From Hemerocallis citrina (lineage: Eukaryota > Streptophyta > Magnoliopsida > Asparagales > Asphodelaceae): 64,000 nt of DNA. The notes under the pieces are model-generated. The model was not told the origin of the DNA, did not search any database, and worked only from the letters and a program-made list of their open reading frames with translations. The DNA lies in contig JACEHZ010000365.1 of the NCBI GenBank assembly GCA_017893485.1, positions 372,001 through 436,000 of the forward strand, in the 5' to 3' direction. The position numbers and the translations under genes were made by a program. Shown here piece after piece: positions 1-11,500 of the stretch (position 1 is its first letter; each line of letters opens with the position of its first letter).

Positions 1-925
1 GTGATACATACGAAAGGCTCGTCAATCTGATTTTTAAGGAGCAAATAGGTCGAAACATGGAGGTCTATGTCAACGATATGCTCGTCAAGAGTTGCAGAGG
101 GCAAGACCACGTCACTGATCTGGAGGAAGCCTTCGGGGTTCTAAGGTCTCACAACATGAGACTCAACCCCTCCAAATGCACCTTCGGTGTTACCTCAGGA
201 AGATTTGTCAGATTCGTTGTCAGTCAACGAGGCATTGAGGCGAACCCCGAGAAGATTCAGGCCAAACTGGACATGGCCCCTCCAAAATTGTTAAGAAAGT
301 CCTAAGGCTCACGGGTCGGTTGGTGGCCATCGACTGTTTCCTCTCCAAGTCCGAGGAAAAGTCACTCTCATTCTTTAAAGCCCTCAGGATGGTGAAAAGC
401 TTTGAATGGGGCAAATCGCAATAGCAGGCCTTCGACCAACTGAGTCCTACCTGGCCAACACCCGGCTCCTTAGCGAACCAGAACCAAGTGAGCCCCTCTA
501 CCTCTATCTGGCTGCATCTGAACATGTGCTCAGCACCATATTCGTCAGGGAGGAAGATGGGGTCCAGAAGCCCATCTATTATGTCAACAAAGTCTTGCAC
601 GAAGTCAAAGCTCCGATATGCCCAAATGGAAAAGGTCTCCTATGCATTGGTAATGATCGCTCAGAAACTCCTACCGTACTTTCAAGCTCACTCCATTCAA
701 GTCCTAACAGATCAACCACTCAAACTCATCCTCAACAAACCGAAAAATTTTGGTCGACTAATCAAGTGATCGATTGAACTGAGCCAACACGACATCAACT
801 ACCAACCCCGGACAGCCATCAAGGGGCAAGCCCTCGCAGAATTCATCACAGAGAGTACCATTTCCGAAGCATCCGAGATCCCAGAGGAGGAACCCACTTG
901 AGAAATTAATGTAGGCGGATCATCT
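1..925 (+). pseudogene. Ty3/gypsy (Tat lineage) pol fragment: end of reverse transcriptase and start of RNase H
   Basis: Part of a retrotransposon polyprotein that would copy element RNA into DNA. The reading from about 57 gives the palm region of a gypsy reverse transcriptase. The catalytic box reads YVND instead of YVDD, so the first of the paired aspartates is lost. The text after it (LEEAFGVLR, LNPSKCTFGV, SQRGIEANPEKIQA) is typical of the Tat/Athila group. Frame changes occur near 290-300 and 480, and stops at 421, 768 and 898, so it cannot be functional. The end reads into RNase H (VGGSSC, where an aspartate is usual in place of the first glycine) and is cut by CACTA element 1. The same gene resumes at 13963. 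The 5' part of the element lies outside the window. Confidence 0.93.
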
Positions 926-928
926 TGC

Positions 929-956
929 CACTACAAAAGATACTCGATTTACCGGC
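929..956 (+). repeat. Left terminal inverted repeat of CACTA copy 1
   Basis: 28 bp starting CACTACAAAAGATACTCGAT and ending in ACCGGC. It matches the reverse complement of 13932-13959 perfectly. The target duplication TGC lies directly outside, at 926-928. Confidence 0.97.
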
Positions 957-1200
957 GAATATTCCCCGGCATTTTACTAGTAGCGCCGGGGTAGGGAGCG
1001 AATAGGAATGGGGTGCCAGATGGGAAGGTTATACACCGGCGGTCGCTTTAAACCGCCGGGCAATCTTCGTATTTACCGGCGTTTTATTTAAAAACGTTGG
1101 TGAAGTGTATTATTCACCGGCGTTTTAATAATAAATGCCGGTGAATATACCGATACATTCACCGGCGTGTCTAATAGAAATGCCGGTGAATAAGCTGCGA
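950..1200. repeat. Left subterminal CCGGCG hairpin repeats of CACTA copy 1
   Basis: Repeated ACCGGCG / CGCCGGT motifs occur in both orientations, each pair enclosing a short T- or A-rich spacer, so many can form hairpins. In En/Spm elements, short subterminal repeats of this kind bind the TNPA protein. By position and density these are the likely equivalents; binding is inferred. Confidence 0.85.
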
Positions 1201-1539
1201 TAAATCCCGCGAACCCTAATCTTTCTCTCGCCATTTTCCCAAACCCCAAAAAAAAAGGGGCGCCTTCGTTTTCCCTCCTTCCTCGCTCTACTTCCCGCGC
1301 GTTTGCCTCCGCCTCTTCGTCCTCTTCGAGAGCCTTCGACCTTTCGTCATCGTCCCTTCTTCCCTTCGTCATTTTCGGTTTCCCTCCTCCCTCTCTCTAT
1401 TTAGAGGTGAATCGGCGATCGGAAACCACCGTGTCGCCCCGCTCTCTCTCTATCTCCTACGCCCCCGCGCTCGTCGCCCCGCGCTCTCTCTCTCTCTTCG
1501 GTATCATCTCTTGATTTCCCTTATTTTTCAAACTTAGCA

Positions 1540-3780
1540 TGTTTTTTCAGATTATGCATCTTGATTTCCTTAACATGAATGGTTTAGTTGGGATGAAGAA
1601 TTAATAGAAAAATATATGCTTAGATACTGGAAATTTTCATCTTCTTTTACTGTTAATGAAGCTTATTTCATGCATCTGATTGTCATCTTGGCATGTTTTT
1701 TTGACCAAAATGGGTTCACTGTGAACTGAGGATGGTATAGCTGTATGCCAAAATCCTCCGGATATGTACAACAATTGGGTTTTAGATTTAGTTGGGCTAA
1801 AGAATTAGTAGAGCAACATATATGCTCAGATAATGGAAATTTTCATTTTCAGATACTGTTAATGAAGCTGATTGCCATCTTTGGCATGATTTTTAAACAA
1901 AAAATGGGTTCACTTCCAAACTAAGTATGCTGCTAGCATCCTGATATTCTTTTACTGTTAATGAAGCTTATTTCATGCATCTGATTGTCAGCTTGGCATG
2001 TTTTTTTAAACCAAAATGGGGTTCACTGTGAACTGAGGATGGTATAGCTGTATGCCAAAATCCTCCGGATATGTACAATAATTGGGTTTTAGATTTAGTT
2101 GGGCAGTCGAATTAATAGAGCAACATATATGCTCAGATAATGGAAATTTTCATTTTCAGATACTGTTAATGAAGCTGATTGCCATCTTTGGCATGATTTT
2201 TTAACAAAAAATGGGTACACTTCCAAACTAAGTATGCTGCTAGCATCCTCATTTTCTTTTACTGTTAATGAAGCTTATTTCATGCATCTGATTGTCATCT
2301 TGGCATGTTTTTTTGACCAAAATGGGTTCACTGTGAACTGAGGATGCTATAGGTACGTATGCCAAAATCCTCCGGATATGTACAACAATTGGGTTTTAGA
2401 TTTAGTTGGGCTAAAGAATTAGTAGAGCAACATATATGCTCAGATAATGGATATTTTCATTTTCAGTTACTGTTAGAGAAGCTGATTGCCATCTTAGGCA
2501 TGATTTTTTAACATAAAATGGGTTCACTTCCAAACTAAGTATGCTGCTAGCATCCTCATCTTCTTTTACTGTTAATGAAGCTTATTTCATGCATCTGATT
2601 GTCATCTTGGCATTTTTTTTGACCAAAATGGGTTCACTGTGAACTGAGGATGCTATAGGTACGTATGCCAAAATCCTCCGGATATGTACAACAATTGGGT
2701 TTTAGATTTAGATGGGCTAAAGAATTAGTAGAGCAACATATATGCTCAGATAATGGATATTTTCATTTTCAGATACTGTTAATGAATCTGATTGCCATCT
2801 TTGGCATGATTTTTTAACATAAATGGGTACACTTCCAAACTAAGTATGCTGCTAGCATCCTCATTTTCTTTTACTGTTAATGAAGCTTATCTCATGCATC
2901 TGATTGCCATCTTGGCATGTTTTTTTGACCAAAATGGGTTCACTGTGAACTGACGATGCTATAGGTACGTATGCCGAAATCCTTCGGATATGTACAACAA
3001 TTGGGTTTTAGATTTATTTGGGCTAAAGAATTAGTAGAGCAACATATATGCTCAGATAATGGAAATTTTCATTTTCAGATACTGTTAATGAAGCTGATTG
3101 CCATCTTTGGCATGATTTTTTAACAAAAAATGGGTACACTTCCAAACTAAGTATGCTGCTAGCATCCTCATTTTCTTTTACTGTTAATAAAGCTTATTTC
3201 ATGCATCTGATTGTCAGCTTGGCATGTTTTTTTGACCAAAATGGGTTCACTGTGAACTGAGGATGCTATAGGTACGTATGCCAAAATCCTCCGGATACGT
3301 ACAACAATTGGGTTTTAGATTTAGTTGGGCTAAAGAATTAGTAGAGCAACATATATGCTCGGATAATGGATATTTTCATTTTCAGATACTGTTAGAGAAC
3401 CTGATTGCCATCCTAGGCATGATTTTTAACAAAAAATGGGTACACTTCCAAACTAAGTATGCTGCTAGCATCCTCATTTTCTTTTACTGTTAATGAAGCT
3501 TATCCCATGCATCTGATTGTCATCTTGGCATGTTTTTTTGACCAAAATGGGTTCACTGTGAACTGAGGATGCTATAGCTGTATGCCAAAATCCTCCGGAT
3601 ATGTACAACAATGGGTTCACTGTGAAAAATATATGCTTACATACTGGACATTATCATTTTTCTTTTACTGTTAATGAAGCTGATTTCATGCATCTGATTG
3701 GCATCTTGGCATGGTTTTTACCAAAATCCTCCAAATCTGTACAAGAATTGGGCTGAACAAACCTTGTGCAGGTTTCTTTT
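1540..3780. repeat. 307-bp tandem repeat array in the transposase leader of CACTA copy 1
   Basis: The anchor around CCGGATATGTACAA recurs at 1758, 2065, 2372, 2678, 2984, 3291 and 3595, a spacing of 304-307 bp. Each unit is a dimer of two diverged sub-repeats that share a TACTGTTAATGAAGCT...TTGGCATG...AAAATGGG core. The same unit makes up the array in the last intron of the TNPA-like gene (10434-12160). It reads open only for short stretches and is not coding. The array lies upstream of the transposase start, so it would fall in the promoter, leader or leader intron. Confidence 0.95.
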
Positions 3781-3859
3781 GGCGCTACAAACATCAATGA
3801 TTTAGTTGGGATGAAGAATTATTTTAGAAAAACTTATTAGTAGCCATATTAGTTTCTTT

Positions 3860-3861
3860 TG

Positions 3862-3946
<85 letters not shown>
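3860..3946. repeat. (ATT)n microsatellite
   Basis: About 28 uninterrupted ATT/TTA triplets just after the leader array. CACTA copy 2 has a shorter tract at the equivalent place (38767-38822), so the tract predates the separation of the two copies. Confidence 0.98.
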
Positions 3947-3947
<1 letters not shown>

Positions 3948-4432
3948 GAGATGAGTAAGTGATTATTAGTAGCTATGAACAGAATAGTTCATGAGTCATC
4001 AGAATTTCTTGTTACCGTAGTTACAGCACGACGCGCTCATTATTCGTCCGATTCCTCTTCCTCAGTAAAATACCCTTTACCATCATCATCTCCTTGAACG
4101 GAAAGCCAAATACAGGGGAGACTATTGTCGAATTGATATCACACTCGAACACAGGGTGTGCGATAAAATACCACTAAGGTGGTTGTGATAATTTTCACAA
4201 AAGGTAGTTTAGGGTTATGTTAATAGAGTAGATTGTGTTAAGATTTAATTTTTTTTTTGTACATTTTTTGGAACCACAATTTCTTTATTTTACAGTTAAA
4301 GATTATACCGTTTATTTATTTGCAGTTAGGGATGGTTTTCAAAAAGGTGAAATTTAATATACAAAATGCCTTTTACTGTTATTACTATTTAATATATCAA
4401 ATTTTAATTTCAGATTGTGTGCTATTGTTATA

Positions 4433-7400
4433 ATGGATAGAAGTTGGATTAGTAAACCACGATTATCCAAGGAGTACCGTGATGGTATTAAAGATTTTAT
4501 TATCTTTGCCAAACGACATTCCCGTGATCCCAACCTAATCCTTTGTCCATGCCTCCGGTGTACAAATTGTAATTTGAGGACATGTGACGTAGTACATACA
4601 CACTTGGTTGTCAATGGTTTTCTTCAAGGGTACACAAAGTGGTTTTGTCATGGAGAGGATCATACGTCAGCTCCTGTTCGTCTGGTTGTATTAGAAAATG
4701 AAGATGATCCCTTAGTGAACGAAGACTTAAGCGTTTCCGATGAGATGCATGCTTTGTTGCAAGATGCCATGGGGATTCATAATGTTCCTTTTCACACCAA
4801 TAACCCAACAACCCAAGTTCACAATGAATCAATAGAAACATCACACATTGGTGGTGGGGTGGACGAGGAAATGCTTGGCCCCGCCCCTGAAAATAATAAG
4901 TAGCAAGAATCCTTCGCTAAGTTACTTGAAGATGCTAGTACTCCGTTGTACCGCGATTGCACCAAATTCTTTAAATTCTCATTCATTGTCAGACTATTTC
5001 AGATTAAATGTTTAAACGGGTGGTCTGCTAAGTCCTTCACTATGCTACTTGAATTGTTGAATGAAGCATTTCCTGAAATCTGTATTCCAAACTCAGCCTA
5101 TAAAATCAAAAAATTCCTAAGTTCTTTCGATCTAGGGTATGAGAAGATAGCAACATGTCCAAATGACTGTATGCTTTTCACGAGTGGTAAGGAAAGTCTG
5201 GAGAATTGCGAAGTGTGTGGTTCTTCGAAATGGATAGAAAGACCAAATCAAGACGAGGGAGCCAGTGGATCTACTAAGCGAAGTAGGAAAAAGAAGCCTG
5301 CCAAAATACTGCGTTACTTTCCTCTGATTCCTAGGCTACAAAGGTTGTTTATGTCTACGAAAACTTCTTCTGATATGAAATGGCATGCTGAAGGTCGCAC
5401 TAATGATGGGATTCTTAGACATCCTGCTGATTCTCAATCTTGGAAAAAATTTGATGAAAGATATCCTGATTTTGCGGAAGATTCTCGGAATGTGAGACTT
5501 GGACTAGCTAGTGATGGTTTCAACCCTTTCAGGCAAATGAGTAGTACATACAGCATATGGCCGGTTGTGTTAATACCATACAATTTGCCGCCTTGGAAAT
5601 GCATAAAGCAGTCCTCATTTATTTTGTCCATGATAGTTCCTGGACCGAAAGGTCCTGAAAATGATATAGATGTGTACCTACAACCGTTAATAGATGAACT
5701 TCAGAAATTGTGGGTGGGTGTTCCAACCTATGATGCTGTGGCTAAAGAAACATTTTCTCTTCGGGCCGTCTTGTCTTGGACAATCAATGATTTTCCAGCA
5801 TATGCAAATTTATCTAGATATAGTACTAAAGGACGTTATGCATGTCCATGTTGTGCTGACCAAACTAGTTCAAGGTGGTTGTACAATGGCAGAAAGTTTT
5901 GCTATATGGGTCATAGGAGATGGTTGCCTGACACACATATATTTCGGGCAGAGACAGCGACATTTGATGGTACCGACGAGTGGGAACATGCTCCTGGATC
6001 TTCTTCGGTTCAGATATTTTGAGGCGGGTAGATGGTCATCAATTCAAATATGGAAAAGAACCAGAAGTCAGGACAAAGGGCAAGAAAAGGGCAAGGCCGG
6101 AGCAAGGTAAGGAGACCGATCTATGTGGCGAAGATGAGGATCAAAACATGACGAGTTTAGGTGCATGGAAGAAGAAGAGTATTTTCTTCAAGTTGCCGTA
6201 TTGGGAATTCAACTTATTGCGACATAATTTAGATGTGATGCATATCGGAAAAAATATTGGTGAAAATTGTATAGGAACAGTTATGGGAGATGACCGGAAG
6301 ACAAAGGACAATCTCAAGAGCCGACTTGATTTGAAGTCAATAGGCATCCGACATGAGTTGCACCCAGAAGAATTACCGAACGGGAAAGTACTCCTACCTC
6401 CTGCAATCTATTCAATGTCAAAATCGGAGTTGGAATTGTTTTGCAAAGTACTACTGGAACTTAAAGTTCCTGATGGCTATTCTTCTAACATAGCAAGATG
6501 TGTCAACTTTAAAGAGAAGAGGCTTCAGGGTCTAAAGTCACACGACTACCACATCCTAATGCAGGATCTCCTTCCTGTGGCCCTAAGGTCTTCAATGTGT
6601 GAGCAAGTCACTACTGTCCTGAAAGATCTTTGTAGCATATATAAAGGTATTTGCTCAAGAATGCTTCGTGTTGAAGATATTGACTAATTGGAGCAGCAGG
6701 CAGCATTGACACTTAGTAAAATGGAGATGATATTTCCTCCATCGTTCTTCACTATAATGATTCACTTGATAATCCACCTTGCTGGTGAAGCCAGAATCGG
6801 CGGTCCTGTTCACTATCGGTGGATGTACCCCATTGAGAGGTAAAAGAATTCATTCATCTTACAAAATTGAATTTTCAAAAGCTCATTTCTTTTAATCCCC
6901 TAATCCGCTCTAATTCATTAATTGTACATGTTCAGGTACCTATACTGGCTAAAGGGTTATGTTAAAAATAGAGCATATCCTGAAGGGTCAATAGCTCAGG
7001 GATATCTATCAGAGGAGTGTTCACATTTTTTTTCCAGGTATTTGCCGGGTGTGGAGACATCTTCGAATAGACCACGTAGAAATCCAGACATTTCCAACCT
7101 TGATGGTGCTCAATATCTTTTTGATATCGCTGGCACTACTGTTGGTAAAGTTGATGCATTTGAGCTAGATAACTTTGCGTGGGAACAGGCACATTGATAT
7201 GTGCTAGACCACCATGCATCAGTGGAACCATTTCGAAAGTAAGTTGCTTTTGAATTTAAATCGAATACAGTGAAAACCGCGGAGTTCGATATTAACTTAC
7301 TTTTGTTATTCCTTATTTCAATTGCTTGTTTTTAGCGAATTTGTCAGGGACATCAAATGAAGGAGTAGACCAAGAAGACTACCACCGCGTGAACAAAACA

Positions 7401-8200
7401 AGTTGATGAATGAAAAATTTCATAAGTGGTTTGAATCTCATGTAGGTGAATTACAGTTATGCAAGTTAATCTTCATTATATCTACATTTTCTATGGTGCT
7501 GATATGATTTGCGCAAAATTAATAGGTACATTCTTTGGGTCCTGAAGATATGTCCTCTGAAATACAAGTACTTGCCAAAGGTCCCTATAAGATGGTCAAA
7601 AGATACGGAGGATACATATTCAATGGTTTTAGATTTCGTACTAAGGATCGTGAATGTAATTTGAAGTCTCAAAATAGTGGAATGGTAGTGACGTCTAAGA
7701 CTAGAAGTTATGCTTCCAAATCGGACACGAGGCCTGTAGATGGAGATCTCGACTACTATGGAGTGCTCACGGATATCATTGAGTTGAATTATTTTGGTCA
7801 TTTCCGTGTTGTCTTATTTTGTGGGAATTGGGCTGAGTTTGATAGGAATTTTGCTAACAACAAGGATAAGTTTGGCTTCACAGTTGTAAACTTCTCAAAA
7901 TTGATTCACATCGGTACACACATTAGCCATGAGCCATTTATGTTTCCATCCCAAGTGCAACAAGTGTTCTACATTGAAGATCCAACCCTGCCAAAATCGT
8001 ATGTGGCTCTCGCTATGCAACCAAGAGATGTATTCCAACTGGGCGATACTTCAGAAGATGAAGACGGTGAAGTCATGAACAGTTACATTGCTTCTGAGTT
8101 TTCTGTGTTTGATGTAAACACAACCGACAGTGGAATTTTCGGGACTTGGCTCCGCAAGGATGGAGAAGAGGGCGATGTATTGGAAGATGTCGCATTGTAG
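4433..8200 (+). pseudogene. TNPD/TNP2-type CACTA transposase, disrupted
   Basis: Transposase expected to cut at the element ends. Inferred exons are 4433-6839, 6936-7238, 7336-7441 and 7526-8200, all with GT/AG borders and phases that agree with copy 2. The start is MDRSWI at 4433; a splice acceptor (TTTCAG) lies just upstream, suggesting a leader intron. In order it shows the transposase-associated domain (cysteine-rich, PCLRCTNC), Transposase_21 (IVPGPKGPENDIDVYLQPL, YACPCC, DVMHIGKNIGENCIGT), DUF4218 (LPPAIYSMSKSELELFCK; RAYPEGSIAQGYLSEE) and DUF4216 (FRTKDRECNLKSQNSG, DYYGVLTDIIELNYF). Stops at 4901 (TAG), 6685 (TAA), 7195 (TGA) and 7358 (TGA) and a 1-nt deletion near 6006 break it. The intact length would be about 1160 aa. 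Confidence 0.96.
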
Positions 8201-8553
8201 TTTACTTGATTTTCAATCTCAATATTATATGTCTGTAATTTTCGTGTCTTAAATCTTGTTGTAATATTATGTCTGTAATTCCGAACATGTTCATTGTGAA
8301 TTTAATACACCGGTTTAATTATCTTTCTATTTTCTACTGCTTGGTGTTATTTACATTAAACTATGCTTAGTGTCATTTGAACCAAACTATCATTGTAATT
8401 TAATTTGTTACAAATCTCATTTAATTAATTTTTTTATAATTATGTTGGTTTGTTAATCCTACTAAAGTACAAATTTTATGATAGTTATTATAAACATGTT
8501 ATTAATTAAATTTGCATCTCTAAGGAAGTTATTGAATCCTTGACAGGTACAAC

Positions 8554-11500
8554 ATGCCGAGGCGTGGAAAGAGGGTAAATATAAATGATGGCAACGGGAG
8601 CCATGGGGATGAGCAGCCACTACATAATAGTGGCAGTCAAACAGATGAGGGTGAGGGTAGCACGCCGCCCACTGTCAAAAAACATCGCGGGCGAACTAAG
8701 ATGACGAATATTTGGAGGCTTAAGAATGACGTAAGGATTGTGGTGGAGGTAAACGGGGTCGGGCAACCGGTTGGCGATAACGCCAGCAAATTTTCTTCCT
8801 TTATTGGGGTTATAGCAAGGAACCCCCGGATAATTCCTTTGTCATACGAGAGTTGGCCGAAGGTGCCAACCACGACAAAGGCCACTGCTATTACGACAAT
8901 CAAGGTATTTCCCATCTAAAATAAATAATTGGTAGGCGCAAATATATTATTGAAATATGTATTTTTAGTGATGGGTAATAAATTTTGCAGCAATACTTCT
9001 CGTTCACCGACTCCCTTACGCCTTGGGTTGAAAAGTCACTATCCAAAAAGTGGAGGGACTACAAGAGTGACTTGAAGGCGAGGTATTTTGACAAAGACCT
9101 TTCAGAGGCGGAGAATGCAAGGGATGTGCCAGAAAATGTGGAGCCTTCAGATTGGCAATTCCTTGTGCACTACTGGAGTTCGGCGATCGGTCAGGTATTT
9201 ACATTAAAGGCACAAAAATCTAATGAGTATGTGGTTGTATGACTACTCTAATGAATTTTTCTGCTAACTTCATTGTGGCATGTATAGAAAAGGGCGGAGG
9301 TGGGTGTTGCCAGTCGGTCAAAGCAGCTAGTGTTGCACACCGCTGGTACACAGAGCTTTGCTCTGGTTCGGGAAGAATTGGTAGGCGCAATCGTATTGAA
9401 CATTTTTTTACTTACAGTTATTTGTTTATAACCATTTCATCTTACTAATATATAGGAAGAAGATTTGGGGGGTCCTACGGAGTTTGGCGACATTGACTTT
9501 TTCGATGCCACCCACAAATCGAAGGATGGGACGTATGCGAGCCCTGAGGCAGCACGGATTCTGGTAATTTGTGAACTAATATCTAATGAGTAGTCGAAAT
9601 CTCATCTGCTTTTAACTCTGATTGTTATGTCCTTTTACAGACTAACGCTCGGAGAAGGTATGATGAAATCTCTTCCGCTTCAGATTCTGACCCTACGGCG
9701 GCACCCACAGATTGGCGTACCCAGCAGAGAGTTGCCTTGACCGAGGTTAGGGGAAAGGATAGGCATGGACGTGTCCGTGGTATGGAGCTAGGACCAACCC
9801 CCTCGCGGCTATTCGGACGGAGTGAATCTAGTTCAAGTGCCAATCGGGACGAGGAGATGACTTCATTAAAGGCACAGGTTGCACTCCTACAAGAACAAAT
9901 GGCCCATTTAATAGGGCAACAATCCCAAGTCCCACCCTCGGTAAGTCTTTAAATTGGTATTTTTAAAGAGATTATGGTCTTGAATGCATGAAAGACACGT
10001 ACTAGTGTTTGTGAGTCTGCATTGTGGCTGTCGTCTATAAGCATTTCGTCTATGTTTCTTAAGTGGGCTGTGATTAGAAAGAAAGGGCTGGAGTGGAGAT
10101 CTGGAAACCCAAATAGAGACATCTCGTTTATTATAATCTATACTTATTGTTGGACCAACCCCCTCTTACTGTTGTTGCTGATGTCTCTTTGTGTGCGTGT
10201 GTTGAAGGGAAAGAAGGGATGAGAGAGAGATGAGGAAAATGCCGCTATGTTAATGGCTTCTATATTTGGTTTCCTTCCACGATGACAATTCCTTAAAACT
10301 ACACTTGATATGAGCCCTATTCGTATTTTTCTTCAATGAAGAATTGATCTATGACTACAATCTCCATTCAAAGCCCAATCAAAATTTGTTTTGGAGCCAC
10401 AAACATCAATGACGAATTAATAGAGAAACATAAATGATTATATGCTGGAAATTTTCATTTTCTTTTACTGTTAAAGAAGCTTATTTCAAACATCTGATTG
10501 TCTTCTTGGCACATTTTTTTGACCAAAATGGGTTAACTGAATTAGTAGAGCAACATATATGCTCAGATAATGGAAATTTCCATTTTCAGATACTGTTAAT
10601 GAAGCTGATTGCCATCTTTGGCATGATTTTTTAACATAAAATGGGTACACTTCCAAACTAAGTATGCTGCTAGCATCCTCATTTTCTTTTACTGTTAATG
10701 AAGCTTATTTCATGCATCTGATTGTCATCTTGGCATGTTTTTTTGACCAAAATGGGTTCACTGTGAACTGAGGATGCTATAGGTACGTATGCCAAAATCC
10801 TCCGGATATGTACAGCAATTGGGTTTTAGATTTAGTTGGGCTAAAGAATTAGTAGAGCAACATATATGCTCAGATAATGGATATTTTCATTTTCAGATAC
10901 TGTTAGAGAACCTGATTGCCATCTTAGGCATGATTTTTTAACAAAAAATGGGTACACTTCCAAACTAAGTATGCTGCTAGCATCCTCATTTTCTTTTACT
11001 GTTAATGAAGCTTATCTCATGCATCTGATTGTCATCTTGGCATGTTTTTTTGACCAAAATGGGTTCACTGTGAACTGAGGATGCTATAGGTACGTATGCC
11101 AAAATCCTCTGGATATGTACAACAATTGGGTTTTAGATTTAGTTGGGCCAAAGAATTAGTAGAGCAACATAAGTCAACAGATAATGGATATTTTCATTTT
11201 CAGATACTGTTAGAGAAGCTGATTGCCATCTTAGGCATGATTTTTTAACATAAAATGGGTACACTTCCAAACTAAGTATGCTGCTAGCATCCTCATTTTC
11301 TTTTACTGTTAATGAAGCTTTTCTCATGCATCTGATTGTCATCTTGGCATGTTTTTTTGACCAAAATGGGTTCACTGTGAAATGAGGATGCTATAGGTAC
11401 GTATGCCAAAATCCTCCGGATATGTACAACAATTGGGTTTTAAATTTAGTTGGGCTAAAGAATTAGTAGAGCAACATATATGCTCAGATAATGGAAATTT

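Noticed and set aside
3278..3493. Short open frames in the 307-bp arrays (also 10434-10634, 30557-30799, 32189-32758, 39447-40619)
   Set aside because: They recur only because the DNA unit recurs; units differ by indels that are not multiples of three.
5434..7801. Opposite-strand frames across the transposase (for example 5434-5631 and 7466-7801)
   Set aside because: Shadows of the transposase exons; the + strand shows the known domains.
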